A stretch of 64,000 bases of DNA from NCBI RefSeq assembly GCF_021603645.1, contig NZ_BQHJ01000007.1:248001-312000 (forward strand). The letters are read 5' to 3'. The position numbers were made by a program, and so were the translations under genes. The notes under the pieces were generated by a model. The model worked only from the letters and a program-made list of their open reading frames with translations. It was not told where the DNA came from and did not search any database. Positions 47,224 to 56,133 of this stretch are shown piece by piece. Position 1 is the first letter of the stretch, and each line of letters begins with the position of its first letter. This DNA is from Pseudomonas pseudonitroreducens. GTDB taxonomy: Bacteria; Pseudomonadota; Gammaproteobacteria; Pseudomonadales; Pseudomonadaceae.

Positions 47224-48456
47224 TCAGTGCGACATCCCGCTGCTGGCCTTGCGCTTGTCGAAGCGACCGTCCTCGAGGAAGTAGAACTCGCCGAACCCAG
47301 GGTCGTAGTCGCGCAGTCCCTCGCCCGGCAGCTTCGGCAACGCGGCATTGGCCGCCAGCGGCTGGACCAGGTGGGGCGTGACGATCATCAGCAGCTCGCG
47401 GTCGTCCTTGTCCAGGCTGGAGGAGCGGAACAGTGCGCCGATGACCGGGATGCTGCCGAGGAAGGGGAACTTGTCGACGTTGCTGATGGTGCTGCTGCTG
47501 ATCAGCCCGCTGATCACGAAACTCTCGCCGTCGGCCAGCATCACGCTGGTGTCGGTGCGCCGCACGGTCAGCGCGGGCACGGCGATGTCGTTGGTGCGGA
47601 TGCCGCTGGAGAAGTCCAGTTCGCTGACTTCCGGTGCGACCTTGAGGGCGATGCGCTTGTCGTTCATCACCGTCGGGGTCAGGGTCAGGCGCACGCCGAA
47701 CTCCTTGTACTCGATGGTGATGGTGTCCTTGTCGCCATTGGGCACCGGAATCGGGAACTCGCCACCGGCCAGGAACGAAGCGCTCTGCCCGCTGGTGGCA
47801 ACCAGGCTGGGCCGCGCCAGGGTGTAGGCGAAGCCGCTGCCTTCGAGGGCGTTGATGAAGCCCAGCCACTTGCTGCTGCCGCCACCCCAGATGATGTTGA
47901 AACCACCGTTGGCATTGCCGAAGGTGCCATCCAGGTTACCCACGGGGTCGACCGTCATGTTGCCCAGGCTGCCTGGCGAGCCCAGCACGAAGGTGTTGGA
48001 GCCGCGCCGCACCAGCGATGTGCTGGCCTGCTTGAGCTTGCTGCGGCTGACTTCGACGAAGCGGATATCGGTCTGCACCTGGTTGGGCAGGCTGCCGGCA
48101 GCGACGCCGGCAACGCCAGCGACATCGCCAACCGCACGCCCGCCGACACGCACCACGGTGCGTATCGGCTGGTCGCTGCAACTGGTCCAGATCAGCAGGC
48201 TGGTCAGGCCCTCGGCCTTGCCGGTGATGAGGAAGTCACGCTTGTCCAGCACCTGCACGTCGGCAATGTTCGGATCCCCGATGGCCAGGCGCTTGATCGG
48301 CACCGGTAGTTGCTGGTCGCGCTGCGCGCCCTGCTCGACGTCGAGGTTCAGTTGCTGGTCAGCGAAGCCGGCGCAGGCACTCGGCACAGCCTGCGCCGCG
48401 GAGTGAACGGCACAGGCCAGCATGGCGACCAGGGGAAGGATGAAGCGCTTGGACAT
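47224..48456 (-). CDS. rcpA: RcpA, outer-membrane secretin of the Tad system
   Basis: A 410-residue CpaC/RcpA secretin. Signal peptide (LPLVAMLACAVHSAAQA), then a BON/pilus-motif region (LAIGDPNIADVQVLDKRDFL), then the secretin domain with VPALTVRRTDTSVMLADGES and FPFLGSIPVIGALFRSSS, and a C-terminal LLMIVTPHLVQPL. It forms the outer-membrane gate for the Flp pilus. Confidence 0.95.
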   Translation of the reverse strand: MSKRFILPLVAMLACAVHSAAQAVPSACAGFADQQLNLDVEQGAQRDQQLPVPIKRLAIGDPNIADVQVLDKRDFLITGKAEGLTSLLIWTSCSDQPIRTVVRVGGRAVGDVAGVAGVAAGSLPNQVQTDIRFVEVSRSKLKQASTSLVRRGSNTFVLGSPGSLGNMTVDPVGNLDGTFGNANGGFNIIWGGGSSKWLGFINALEGSGFAYTLARPSLVATSGQSASFLAGGEFPIPVPNGDKDTITIEYKEFGVRLTLTPTVMNDKRIALKVAPEVSELDFSSGIRTNDIAVPALTVRRTDTSVMLADGESFVISGLISSSTISNVDKFPFLGSIPVIGALFRSSSLDKDDRELLMIVTPHLVQPLAANAALPKLPGEGLRDYDPGFGEFYFLEDGRFDKRKASSGMSH

Positions 48457-48471
48457 CGATGCACTCCTTGC

Positions 48472-49392
48472 TCAATGTGCTTCACGGGTAACGGCGGTAC
48501 CGCGGTAGACCACCACACCGGCGTCGACCTGCGGAGCGGAGACCTGGCGCACGGCGGGAGCCTGAGGCTGCCGCGGCTTGCCGATCAGTTGGTCGAGGGT
48601 GATCGACTGACTGCTGGAGGCACCGAGCGAGGCCTGGATATAACGCCCTTGCTGCTCCTTCTCGTAGAGATTCTCGTCCTTGCTACGCACGGCCAGGCGC
48701 AGGGAGCCGGCCTGGCTGGCGAGCATCAGGCGCGCGGCCGACTCGGCAGGCACTGCCAGCACGGCGGTGCGCGGCGGCTTGGGGGTCTTGTCCTTGGGGT
48801 CGCCGGCGTTGCGCGCCTGGCCATCGGCAGAAACGGCGATCTGTTCGCCATAGGTCAGCACCCGCACGCCCGGCAGCACTACCTGGGCGCTGAGGCTGCG
48901 TTCGCTGCTCTGCTGGTCCTGGACGAAGAGCATGACGTCGACATAGTCGCCGGGCAGCACGAAGCCGCCGCCGCCGATGACCTCGTCGACGGCAATCGCC
49001 ATGGCGCGTTCGTCCGGCCGGATGGTGCGAGCCAGGGGGCCACCCGGCTCGGTCACCGCGGAAGTGAGGATGTTGCCCGCCGGAACGGCGACCCAGACGC
49101 GTTGGCCGATCAGCGCCTCGGGCTTGGGAAAGCTGCCGGCGGGAGCGGTATGCAGCATCTCGACCGTGAGATCGTCCTTGCCGATCACCGCCAGGGCCGG
49201 CAGGTCGCGGGCCGCCACCACCACGGCGGTGCGTTGCAGCTTATCGGCCTCCGCCAGCGCTGCCGGTGCAACCTCCTGCACCACTCCGGCGACGGGAGCG
49301 GCGGGCTTGCCGACCTTGAGCCCGAGATACCCCACCACGCCGGCACATACCAACAACAGCCCGGCGAACACCATCAGCACCTTGCTATTCAT
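48472..49392 (-). CDS. rcpC: RcpC/CpaB-like Flp pilus assembly protein
   Basis: A 306-residue protein with an N-terminal TM (VLMVFAGLLLVCAGVVGYLG), then an SAF/beta-clip domain (VVVAARDLPALAVIGKDDLT) and an RcpC domain (GDYVDVMLFVQDQ, VLTYGEQIAV). ATG 49392 is chosen because it starts a clean membrane anchor; the longer frame to 49464 runs into the divergent promoter. First gene of the - strand tad operon. Confidence 0.92.
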   Translation of the reverse strand: MNSKVLMVFAGLLLVCAGVVGYLGLKVGKPAAPVAGVVQEVAPAALAEADKLQRTAVVVAARDLPALAVIGKDDLTVEMLHTAPAGSFPKPEALIGQRVWVAVPAGNILTSAVTEPGGPLARTIRPDERAMAIAVDEVIGGGGFVLPGDYVDVMLFVQDQQSSERSLSAQVVLPGVRVLTYGEQIAVSADGQARNAGDPKDKTPKPPRTAVLAVPAESAARLMLASQAGSLRLAVRSKDENLYEKEQQGRYIQASLGASSSQSITLDQLIGKPRQPQAPAVRQVSAPQVDAGVVVYRGTAVTREAH

Positions 49393-49757
49393 GAGCACAT
49401 CCTTGGGCGATGTCGGGAATGCGGACCCGGAAGTCCACGGCCTTAGCGTAAGAAGTTCCGTCACCGGTATCGCCGATGCTTGTCCTTCAGACCTTTATTG
49501 TTGTTTCGGCCAGTCGAGGAAGTTCGATAAGAATCATTCCTCATAATCAGACTCTGTTTGTTCCAAGGCTGAATCTAGTAGCTGTGTTTATAGCGTCAAC
49601 CACGCCCGTTAAATTTACGCCATGCAATTACTTATATGCCGAGATAGCTATAACTTTGGTATTAGCGCTATTTGAACAATTGCATTCGGCCATACGACGC
49701 CTAGCCTGACGATGAAGTCGGGGCGCCGCCCCGGTGGTATTCGAGGGAGCACCCGCC
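49393..49757. promoter_or_regulatory. AT-rich divergent control region rcpC/flp
   Basis: These 365 bases contain no credible gene. From about 49480 to 49700 GC content falls to roughly 40% against about 65% around it. The region holds AGCGCTAT (49664-49671), the inverse of an element upstream of fppA, and ATAGCTAT (49644-49651). It must carry the promoters of flp and of the rcpC operon, the expected PprB targets. Confidence 0.6.
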
Positions 49758-49964
49758 ATGGACCTGAAAATCAAGAACCTGTCCCTGAAGCTGTACTGCG
49801 CAGCCAAGGCATTCGCCGCCGACAAGGAAGGGGCAACCGCGATCGAATATGCGGTTATCGCTGGATTGATCTCGGTGGTGGTAATCGCGGGGGCCAGCGT
49901 AATCGGTGGTGATCTGGGCACGATCATGACCAGCATCCAGGATGAAGTGGCTAAAGCCGTCAAA
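49758..49964 (+). CDS. flp: Flp type IVb major pilin
   Basis: A 69-residue prepilin (stop TAA 49965-49967 follows the last codon). The 25-residue basic leader ends with DKEG; FppA should cleave after this Gly to expose ATAIEYAVIAGLISVVVIAG, the Flp motif with conserved Glu and Tyr. The short periplasmic tail ends DEVAKAVK. ATG 49758 has GAGGGAG upstream. It is divergent from rcpC, as in the P. aeruginosa tad island. Confidence 0.96.
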
Positions 49965-50007
49965 TAAGTTTCCGCAGTTCGACCACCCCGATTATTTCGA
50001 ATCGATA

Positions 50008-50036
50008 GTTCCCGCGCTACTGCGCGGGAACTTGTT
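50008..50036 (+). terminator. Terminator after flp
   Basis: GTTCCCGCGC (50008-50017), loop TACT, GCGCGGGAAC (50022-50031), then TTGTT. A 10-bp perfect stem about 40 bases past flp, separating it from the chemoreceptor gene. Confidence 0.8.
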
Positions 50037-50127
50037 CGGCTGCATGTTTGTGCAACGCCGCTAAAGTTTTTCCCGGCGCAGCCGATACAACCTGCTCAAA
50101 CCCGTTTTGCAGCAGGATGCTTTACCG

Positions 50128-52023
50128 ATGCTTCGTTCGCTGTCCTTCTCCAGGAAGATTCTCCTGGCAGCCTCCCTGGTGGTCACCTTCGCCTTCGCCT
50201 GTTTCATCCTCTTCAACGACTTCCGCCAGCGCGAGGCCATCCACTCCGACACCGAGTCCTACCTCTCCGAGGTCGGCAGCCTGACCGCCAGCAACATCCA
50301 GAGCTGGCTGGAAGGCCGCATCCAGTTGGTCGAGGCGGAGGCCGCGCAACTGGCCGATGGCGAGCCGACGCCCGAACGCATCCAGCATGTACTGGAGCAG
50401 GCGGTATTCCAGAAGAACTTCGAATCGGTCTACCTGGGCGAAGCCTCCAGCGGCGTATTCACCATGCGCCCCTACGCACCGATGCCCGACGGCTACGACC
50501 CGCGCACTCGCGGCTGGTACAAGGACGCCGTGGCCGCCGGCCGGCTGATCGTCACCGAGCCCTTCCTCGACGCCGGCACCAACGAGCAGATTCTCGCCAT
50601 GTCGATGCCGGTCATGCGCAACGGCCAACTGGTCGGCGTAGCCGCCGGCGACATGAAGCTGGAAACCATCACCGCGATCATCAACTCGCTGAAATTCGAC
50701 GGCGACGGCTATGCCTTCCTGGTCAGCGATGCCGGCAAGATCCTCCTGCACCCGGACAGCAGCCTGATCTTCAAATCCCTCGGCGAGGTCTACCAGCAAG
50801 GCGCACCGAAGGTGCAGCCGGGCGTGCAGGAAGTCAGCATCAACGGTGAAGAGCAACTGGTCTCGATGACACCGGTGAAGGGCCTGCCGGGCGTCACCTG
50901 GTACGTCGCCCTGGTGCTCAACAAGGACTCGGCCTACGCGATGCTGAGCGACTTCCGCAACACCGCCATCATTGCCACGGTAATCGCCATCGTCGCTATC
51001 CTCTTCCTGCTGGGCATGCTGATCCGCGTGCTGATGGCGCCGCTGACCGACATGGGCCGTGCCATGCAGGACATCGCCCAGGGCGAAGGCGACCTGACCA
51101 AGCGCCTGCAAGTCGCCAGCAACGACGAGTTCGGCGTGTTGGCCAACGCCTTCAACCGCTTCGTCGAACGTATCCACGAGTCGATCCGCGAAGTGGCCTC
51201 CACCGCGCGCCAACTACATGACGTATCGCAACTGGTGGTGAACGCCTCCAACTCGTCGATGAGCAACTCCGACGAGCAGGCCAACCGCACCAACAGCGTG
51301 GCCGCGGCGATCAACGAACTGGGCGCCGCCGCCCAGGAGATCGCGCGCAACGCCGCCGACGCCTCGCACCACGCCACCGATGCTTCGCACCAGGCCGGCG
51401 ACGGGCGCCAAGTGGTCGAGCAGACCATCAGCGCGATGAACCTGCTGTCGGACAAGATCAGCTCCGCCTGCGCCAACATCGAGGCGTTGAACAGCCGCAC
51501 GGTGAACATCGGGCAGATTCTGGAGGTGATCAAGGGCATCTCCGAACAGACCAACCTGCTGGCTCTCAACGCCGCCATCGAGGCCGCCCGTGCCGGTGAG
51601 GCCGGCCGCGGCTTCGCCGTGGTCGCCGACGAGGTGCGCAACCTCGCCCACCGCGCCCAGGAATCCGCCCAGCAGATTCAGAAGATGATCGAAGAGCTAC
51701 AGGTTGGCGCCCGCGAAGCCGTGGACACCATGACCGAAAGCCAGCGCTACAGCCTGGAAAGCGTGGAGATCGCCAACCGCGCCGGCGAGCGCCTGGCCAG
51801 CGTCACCCACCGCATTGGCGAGATCGACTCGATGAACCAGTCGGTGGCCACCGCCACCGAGGAGCAGACCGCGGTGGTCGACTCGCTGAACATGGACATC
51901 ACCGAGATCAACACCCTGAACCAGGAAGGTGTGGAAAACCTGCAAGCGACCCTGCGCGCCTGCGCCGACCTGGAAAACCAGGCCGGCCGCCTGCGCCACC
52001 TGGTGGACAGCTTCCGCATCTGA
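50128..52023 (+). CDS. Amino-acid-type chemoreceptor, PctC-like position (dCache_1)
   Basis: A 631-residue methyl-accepting chemotaxis protein. TM1 is about residues 10-30, a periplasmic dCache_1 domain 33-278, TM2 about 280-302, HAMP 303-356, then the signalling hairpin with tip ISEQTNLLALNAAIEAARAG. The dCache amino-acid motif is present as Tyr123, Arg128, Trp130, Tyr131, Asp148 and Asp175, but the position of PctA Tyr144 is Phe146. By location next to flp it corresponds to PctC (GABA-type receptor). The signalling half is nearly identical to the next MCP. ATG 50128 replaces an earlier in-frame TTG. Confidence 0.9.
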   Translation: MLRSLSFSRKILLAASLVVTFAFACFILFNDFRQREAIHSDTESYLSEVGSLTASNIQSWLEGRIQLVEAEAAQLADGEPTPERIQHVLEQAVFQKNFESVYLGEASSGVFTMRPYAPMPDGYDPRTRGWYKDAVAAGRLIVTEPFLDAGTNEQILAMSMPVMRNGQLVGVAAGDMKLETITAIINSLKFDGDGYAFLVSDAGKILLHPDSSLIFKSLGEVYQQGAPKVQPGVQEVSINGEEQLVSMTPVKGLPGVTWYVALVLNKDSAYAMLSDFRNTAIIATVIAIVAILFLLGMLIRVLMAPLTDMGRAMQDIAQGEGDLTKRLQVASNDEFGVLANAFNRFVERIHESIREVASTARQLHDVSQLVVNASNSSMSNSDEQANRTNSVAAAINELGAAAQEIARNAADASHHATDASHQAGDGRQVVEQTISAMNLLSDKISSACANIEALNSRTVNIGQILEVIKGISEQTNLLALNAAIEAARAGEAGRGFAVVADEVRNLAHRAQESAQQIQKMIEELQVGAREAVDTMTESQRYSLESVEIANRAGERLASVTHRIGEIDSMNQSVATATEEQTAVVDSLNMDITEINTLNQEGVENLQATLRACADLENQAGRLRHLVDSFRI

Positions 52024-52037
52024 CCGCAGCGGAAAAC

Positions 52038-52065
52038 GAAAAAGGCGCCTGAAGGCGCCTTTTTT
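52038..52065 (+). terminator. Terminator of the first chemoreceptor gene
   Basis: AAAAAGGCGCC, loop TGAA, GGCGCCTTTTTT, immediately after the stop codon. An almost identical copy follows the second chemoreceptor. Confidence 0.93.
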
Positions 52066-52066
52066 G

Positions 52067-52144
52067 TTCGCGAGCAAGGGCTAGGCGCCCCCACGGTCCG
52101 ACAGGGCGCTGCGTGCTCTTTGTAGGAGCGAGCTTGCTCGCGAA
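52067..52144. repeat. Decayed REPIN, family A
   Basis: A partial left arm, TTCGCGAGCAAGGGC, and an intact right REP (52122-52144, GTAGGAGCGAGCTTGCTCGC..GAA). The same structure with one base change is at 54423-54500; it was copied together with the gene end. Confidence 0.75.
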
Positions 52145-52145
52145 C

Positions 52146-52489
52146 CACCCCGCGACAAAACCGCCGCTGAACCGCACTTTCGGGCCTGGCCCAGCAACCT
52201 GTATCACCGCTGAAACACCCACCACAGAGCCACCCCTACCGTTCGTCCGACTCTTTCAAGCTTCCCTTGGGCACGCCGAAAGCAAGGGTGAAGGCCTTTG
52301 ATAGCAACCAACAAACCGGGCCTGTCAGTACCGCCGGCACAAGGGAGTACCGGCCACGCCCGCACGGCTACCCGCCGCGTCGGCGCCGTCCGTTTCACAC
52401 CACGGGGACGGACGTTCTGCGGCGACACCGGATCTGTCGCCCGGACCTACGCCGTTCAGGCATCCCACTACCTCCGGACTCGACGCAGC
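52146..52489. other. Gap between the two chemoreceptor genes
   Basis: 344 bases with no credible gene. The frame of the second chemoreceptor stays open back to 52298, but the added residues (RTATRRVGAVRF...) are Arg-rich, lack a ribosome-binding site and precede the normal signal-anchor start. Only the promoter of the second receptor is expected here. Confidence 0.4.
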
Positions 52490-54379
52490 ATGATCAAGAG
52501 CCTGAAATTCAGCCATAAGATTCTCCTGGCCGCCTCTCTTGTTGTTTTCTCGGCATTCGCCCTCTTCACCCTCTACAACGACTACCTGCAGCGCAACGCG
52601 ATCCGCGAGGACCTCGAAGACTACCTGCGGGAAATGGGCGACGTGAGCGCCAGCAACATTCAGAACTGGCTGAGCGGCCGGCTGCTGCTGATCGAAAGCA
52701 CCGCACAGACCATTGCCCGCGACAGCACAACGGAGCACCTGAGCGCGCTGCTGGAACAGGACACCCTGCGCAAGACCTTCAACTTCACCTACCTGGGCCA
52801 GGAAGACGGCACCTTCACCATGCGCCCGAACAGCCCCATGCCTGATGGCTACGACCCGCGCACCCGCCCCTGGTACAAGGATGCCGTTGCCGCCGGCGGC
52901 ACCACGCTGACCGAACCCTACATCGACGCGGCCACCCAGGAACTGATCATGACCGTGGCGACCCCGGCACGCGCCGGCGGCAAGACCGTGGGCGTGGTCG
53001 GCGGCGACCTCGGCCTGCAGACCCTGGTGCAGATCATCAACTCGCTGGACTTCAGCGGCATGGGCTATGCCTTCCTGGTCAGCGGCGACGGCAAGATCCT
53101 GGTGCATCCGGACAAGAGCTTCATCATGAAGTCCCTGGCCGACATCTACCCGCAGAACACACCCAGAATCGGCGGCGGCTTCAGCGAGGCCGAACTCAAC
53201 GGTCACACCCGCATCCTCAGCTTCACCCAGGTCAAAGGCCTGCCATCGGTGAACTGGTACATCGGCCTGTCCATCGACAAGGACGCTGCCTATTCGATGC
53301 TGAGCAAATTCCGCACCTCGGCCGTCATCGCCGCGGCCATCGCCATCGTCGCCATCCTGCTCCTGCTGGGCATGCTGATCCGCGTGCTGATGCAGCCGCT
53401 GACCACCATGGGCCGCGCCATGGAAGACATCGCCCAGGGCGAGGGTGACCTGACCAAGCGCCTGAAAGTCGCCAGCAACGACGAGTTCGGCGTGCTGGGC
53501 AATGCCTTCAACCGCTTCGTCGAGCGTATCCACGAGTCGATCCGCGAAGTGGCCTCCACCGCGCGCCAGTTGCACGACGTCTCGCAACTGGTGGTGAACG
53601 CCTCCAACTCGTCGATGAGCAACTCCGACGAGCAGGCCAACCGCACCAACAGCGTGGCCGCGGCAATCAACGAACTGGGCGCCGCCGCCCAGGAGATCGC
53701 GCGTAACGCCGCCGACGCCTCGCACCACGCCACCGATGCTTCGCACCAGGCCGGCGACGGGCGCCAGGTGGTCGAGCAGACCATCAGCGCGATGAACCTG
53801 CTGTCGGACAAGATCAGCTCCGCCTGCGCCAACATCGAGGCGTTGAACAGCCGCACGGTGAACATCGGGCAGATTCTGGAGGTGATCAAGGGCATCTCCG
53901 AACAGACCAACCTGCTGGCCTTGAACGCCGCCATCGAGGCCGCCCGCGCCGGGGAAGCCGGCCGTGGCTTCGCCGTGGTCGCCGACGAGGTGCGCAACCT
54001 CGCCCACCGCGCCCAGGAATCGGCCCAGCAGATCCAGAAGATGATCGAGGAGTTGCAGGTCGGTGCCCGCGAAGCCGTGGACACCATGACCGAGAGCCAG
54101 CGCTACAGCCTGGAGAGCGTGGAAATCGCCAACCGCGCCGGCGAGCGCCTGGCCAGCGTCACCCACCGCATTGGCGAGATCGACTCGATGAACCAGTCGG
54201 TGGCCACCGCCACCGAGGAGCAGACCGCGGTGGTCGACTCGCTGAACATGGACATCACCGAGATCAACACCCTGAACCAGGAAGGCGTGGAGAACCTGCA
54301 GGCTACCCTGCGTGCCTGCGCCGACCTGGAAAACCAGGCTGGCCGCCTGCGCCATCTGGTGGACAGCTTCCGCATCTGA
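52490..54379 (+). CDS. pctA: Amino-acid chemoreceptor, PctA-like (dCache_1)
   Basis: A 629-residue methyl-accepting chemotaxis protein. TM1 is about 10-30, dCache_1 33-278, TM2 about 280-302, then HAMP and signalling hairpin. The full amino-acid-binding motif is seen at Tyr121, Arg126, Trp128, Tyr129, Tyr144, Asp146 and Asp173, which is the PctA numbering as I recall it, and the length equals that of PctA. It probably senses a broad range of L-amino acids. The C-terminal ~270 residues are identical to the upstream MCP. Specificity between PctA- and PctB-type is inferred. Confidence 0.88.
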   Translation: MIKSLKFSHKILLAASLVVFSAFALFTLYNDYLQRNAIREDLEDYLREMGDVSASNIQNWLSGRLLLIESTAQTIARDSTTEHLSALLEQDTLRKTFNFTYLGQEDGTFTMRPNSPMPDGYDPRTRPWYKDAVAAGGTTLTEPYIDAATQELIMTVATPARAGGKTVGVVGGDLGLQTLVQIINSLDFSGMGYAFLVSGDGKILVHPDKSFIMKSLADIYPQNTPRIGGGFSEAELNGHTRILSFTQVKGLPSVNWYIGLSIDKDAAYSMLSKFRTSAVIAAAIAIVAILLLLGMLIRVLMQPLTTMGRAMEDIAQGEGDLTKRLKVASNDEFGVLGNAFNRFVERIHESIREVASTARQLHDVSQLVVNASNSSMSNSDEQANRTNSVAAAINELGAAAQEIARNAADASHHATDASHQAGDGRQVVEQTISAMNLLSDKISSACANIEALNSRTVNIGQILEVIKGISEQTNLLALNAAIEAARAGEAGRGFAVVADEVRNLAHRAQESAQQIQKMIEELQVGAREAVDTMTESQRYSLESVEIANRAGERLASVTHRIGEIDSMNQSVATATEEQTAVVDSLNMDITEINTLNQEGVENLQATLRACADLENQAGRLRHLVDSFRI

Positions 54380-54393
54380 CCGCAGCGGAAAAC

Positions 54394-54421
54394 GAAAAAG
54401 GCGCCTGAAGGCGCCTTTTTT
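54394..54421. terminator. Terminator of the second chemoreceptor gene
   Basis: AAAAAGGCGCC, loop TGAA, GGCGCCTTTTTT: a copy of the one at 52038-52065. On the - strand it also has a T-run and can serve the convergent HerA-like gene. Confidence 0.92.
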
Positions 54422-54422
54422 G

Positions 54423-54500
54423 TTCGCGAGCGAGGGCTAGGCGCCCCCACGGTCCGACAGGGCGCTGCGTGCTCTTTGTAGGAGCGAGCTTGCTCGCGAA
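54423..54500. repeat. Decayed REPIN, family A (copy of 52067-52144)
   Basis: TTCGCGAGCGAGGGC left arm and intact right REP at 54478-54500. It differs from the upstream copy at a single base, so the repeat travelled with the duplicated or converted chemoreceptor end. Confidence 0.75.
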
Positions 54501-54575
54501 CCGCCTCCCGAAAAATCCACCGGCAAACTCTGCTTTCACTGGGACCGATCTGATCCGTGACAGACGGCTCCGCGA

Positions 54576-56054
54576 TTACCGCCGCTTGCTTCCGCCCAAC
54601 AGCGCGCCCATCAGCCCACGCACCAGTTGCCGGCCGATCTGATTCGCCGCCTGACGCACCACCGTCTTGCTGACCTGGCTGGCCAGTGAACCGAGGATTT
54701 CGCCGGCCATACCACCGAAATCAGTGCCCTTCTCTTCCTTCTCCTGGGTCGTAGCCATCTTGTCGTCAGCGCGGCCGGTCAGTTTCTCGTAGGCGGACTC
54801 GCGGTCGATCGGCTGGTCATAGCGGCCGGCCAGCGGAGAGCGCCGGATGATCTCGGCGCGCTCGGCATCGGTCAGCGGGCCGATGCGCGACTGCGGCGGC
54901 GCTACGGCCACGCGCTGGACCATCGCGGGCGTGCCCTTCTCTTCCAGGGTGCCCACCAGCGCCTCGCCGATACCCAGTTCGGTGAGAACCTTGAGGGTGT
55001 CGAACGCCGGGTTCGGGCGGAAGCCATCGGCCACCGCACGCAGGGACTTCTGCTCCTTGGCGGTGAACGCGCGCAGGCCGTGCTGGATGCGCAGGCCCAG
55101 CTGCGCCAGTACATCGTCGGGCAGGTCGCTGGGCGACTGGGTGACGAAGTAGACACCCACGCCCTTGGAGCGAATCAGCCGCACCACCTGCTCCAGGCGA
55201 TCCTGCAGGGCCTTGGGCGTACCGTTGAACATCAGGTGCGCCTCGTCGAAGAACAACGCGAGGATCGGTTTGTCGGCATCACCACGCTCGGGCAATTGCT
55301 CGAACAGCTCGGCCAGCAGCCAGAGCAGGAAGGTGGCGTAGACCTTGGGCGCATCGTGCACCAGCTTGCTGGCGTCCAGCAGGTGGATACGGCCACGGCC
55401 GTCGGCCTCGGGGCGCAGCAGGTCTTCCAGTTGCAGCGCCGGCTCACCGAAGAAGTCCTCGGCGCCCTGCTGCTCCAGCAGCGCCAGGCGCCGTAGCAGC
55501 GCCTGGGACGAAGCCGCCGTGAACAATGCGCGGTCCTCACCGAGGACTTCCGGATGCTCCTTGAAGTGATTGAGCAACGCCTTGAGGTCCTTCAGGTCGA
55601 GCAGCAGCAGGCCTTCACGGTCGGCCACCTTGAAGGCGGCGAACAGCGCCGCCTGCTGGCTCTCGGTCAGCTCCAGCAGGTTGGCCAGCAGCAGCGGGCC
55701 CATTTCCGACAACGTGGTGCGCAGCGGGTGGCCGGTCTTCCCGGCGACGTCCCAGATGCTCACCGGGTAGCCCTGCGGCTGGTAGTTCAGCCAGGGCATG
55801 CTGGCAATGCGCTCAGCCACCTTACCCTGCGGGTTGCCGGCGGCGGCGATACCGCAGAGGTCACCCTTGATGTCGGCAGCGAACACCGCGATGCCGGCGT
55901 CGCTGAAGGACTCGGCAAGGTGCTGCAGCGTCACCGTCTTGCCGGTGCCGGTGGCGCCAGCGATCAGGCCGTGACGGTTGGCCAGCTTCCAGGACTGGCC
56001 GATCGGCTGCCCGTCGGGGCCCGCGCCGATGATGAGTTCGTTCGTGGCTGACAT
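54576..56054 (-). CDS. HerA-like/YjgR-family ATPase (DUF853)
   Basis: A 492-residue HerA-type P-loop ATPase. Walker A is IAGATGTGKTVTLQHLAESF (about 31-50) and Walker B is ILALFFDEAHLMFNG. The middle motif is VGVYFVTQSPSDLPDDVLAQ and the C-terminus is Gly/Arg-rich (RGLMGALLGGSKRR). It belongs to the YjgR/DUF853 group, whose role in DNA processing is unproven. No nurA nuclease partner lies next to it. ATG 56054 is chosen because it precedes the conserved NELIIGAGPDGQPI; the longer frame is GC-driven. Confidence 0.88.
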   Translation of the reverse strand: MSATNELIIGAGPDGQPIGQSWKLANRHGLIAGATGTGKTVTLQHLAESFSDAGIAVFAADIKGDLCGIAAAGNPQGKVAERIASMPWLNYQPQGYPVSIWDVAGKTGHPLRTTLSEMGPLLLANLLELTESQQAALFAAFKVADREGLLLLDLKDLKALLNHFKEHPEVLGEDRALFTAASSQALLRRLALLEQQGAEDFFGEPALQLEDLLRPEADGRGRIHLLDASKLVHDAPKVYATFLLWLLAELFEQLPERGDADKPILALFFDEAHLMFNGTPKALQDRLEQVVRLIRSKGVGVYFVTQSPSDLPDDVLAQLGLRIQHGLRAFTAKEQKSLRAVADGFRPNPAFDTLKVLTELGIGEALVGTLEEKGTPAMVQRVAVAPPQSRIGPLTDAERAEIIRRSPLAGRYDQPIDRESAYEKLTGRADDKMATTQEKEEKGTDFGGMAGEILGSLASQVSKTVVRQAANQIGRQLVRGLMGALLGGSKRR

Positions 56055-56133
56055 CCGTTGTTCCCCTTTCAGTGGGCCTGTCGCTGTGAGTGCCTGAACA
56101 AGAGTGGCGCGTCCGGCCGCGCCGCGCAATCGG

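Noticed and set aside
45974-47869. TadZ frame open back to 47869, suggesting an RcpA-TadZ fusion
   Set aside because: The upstream part is an out-of-frame translation of rcpA. TadZ has its own ATG and ribosome-binding site at 47158.
49476-49709. 77-codon ORF in the flp/rcpC gap
   Set aside because: No ribosome-binding site, no recognisable features, and it lies in the AT-rich promoter region.
52298-52489. N-terminal extension of the second chemoreceptor
   Set aside because: Arg-rich, no signal anchor, no ribosome-binding site; the family starts at MIKSLKFSHK.
54576-56054. HerA-like ATPase as part of a HerA-based defence system
   Set aside because: No nuclease, SIR2 or DUF4297-type partner is next to it, and the protein matches the housekeeping YjgR/DUF853 group.
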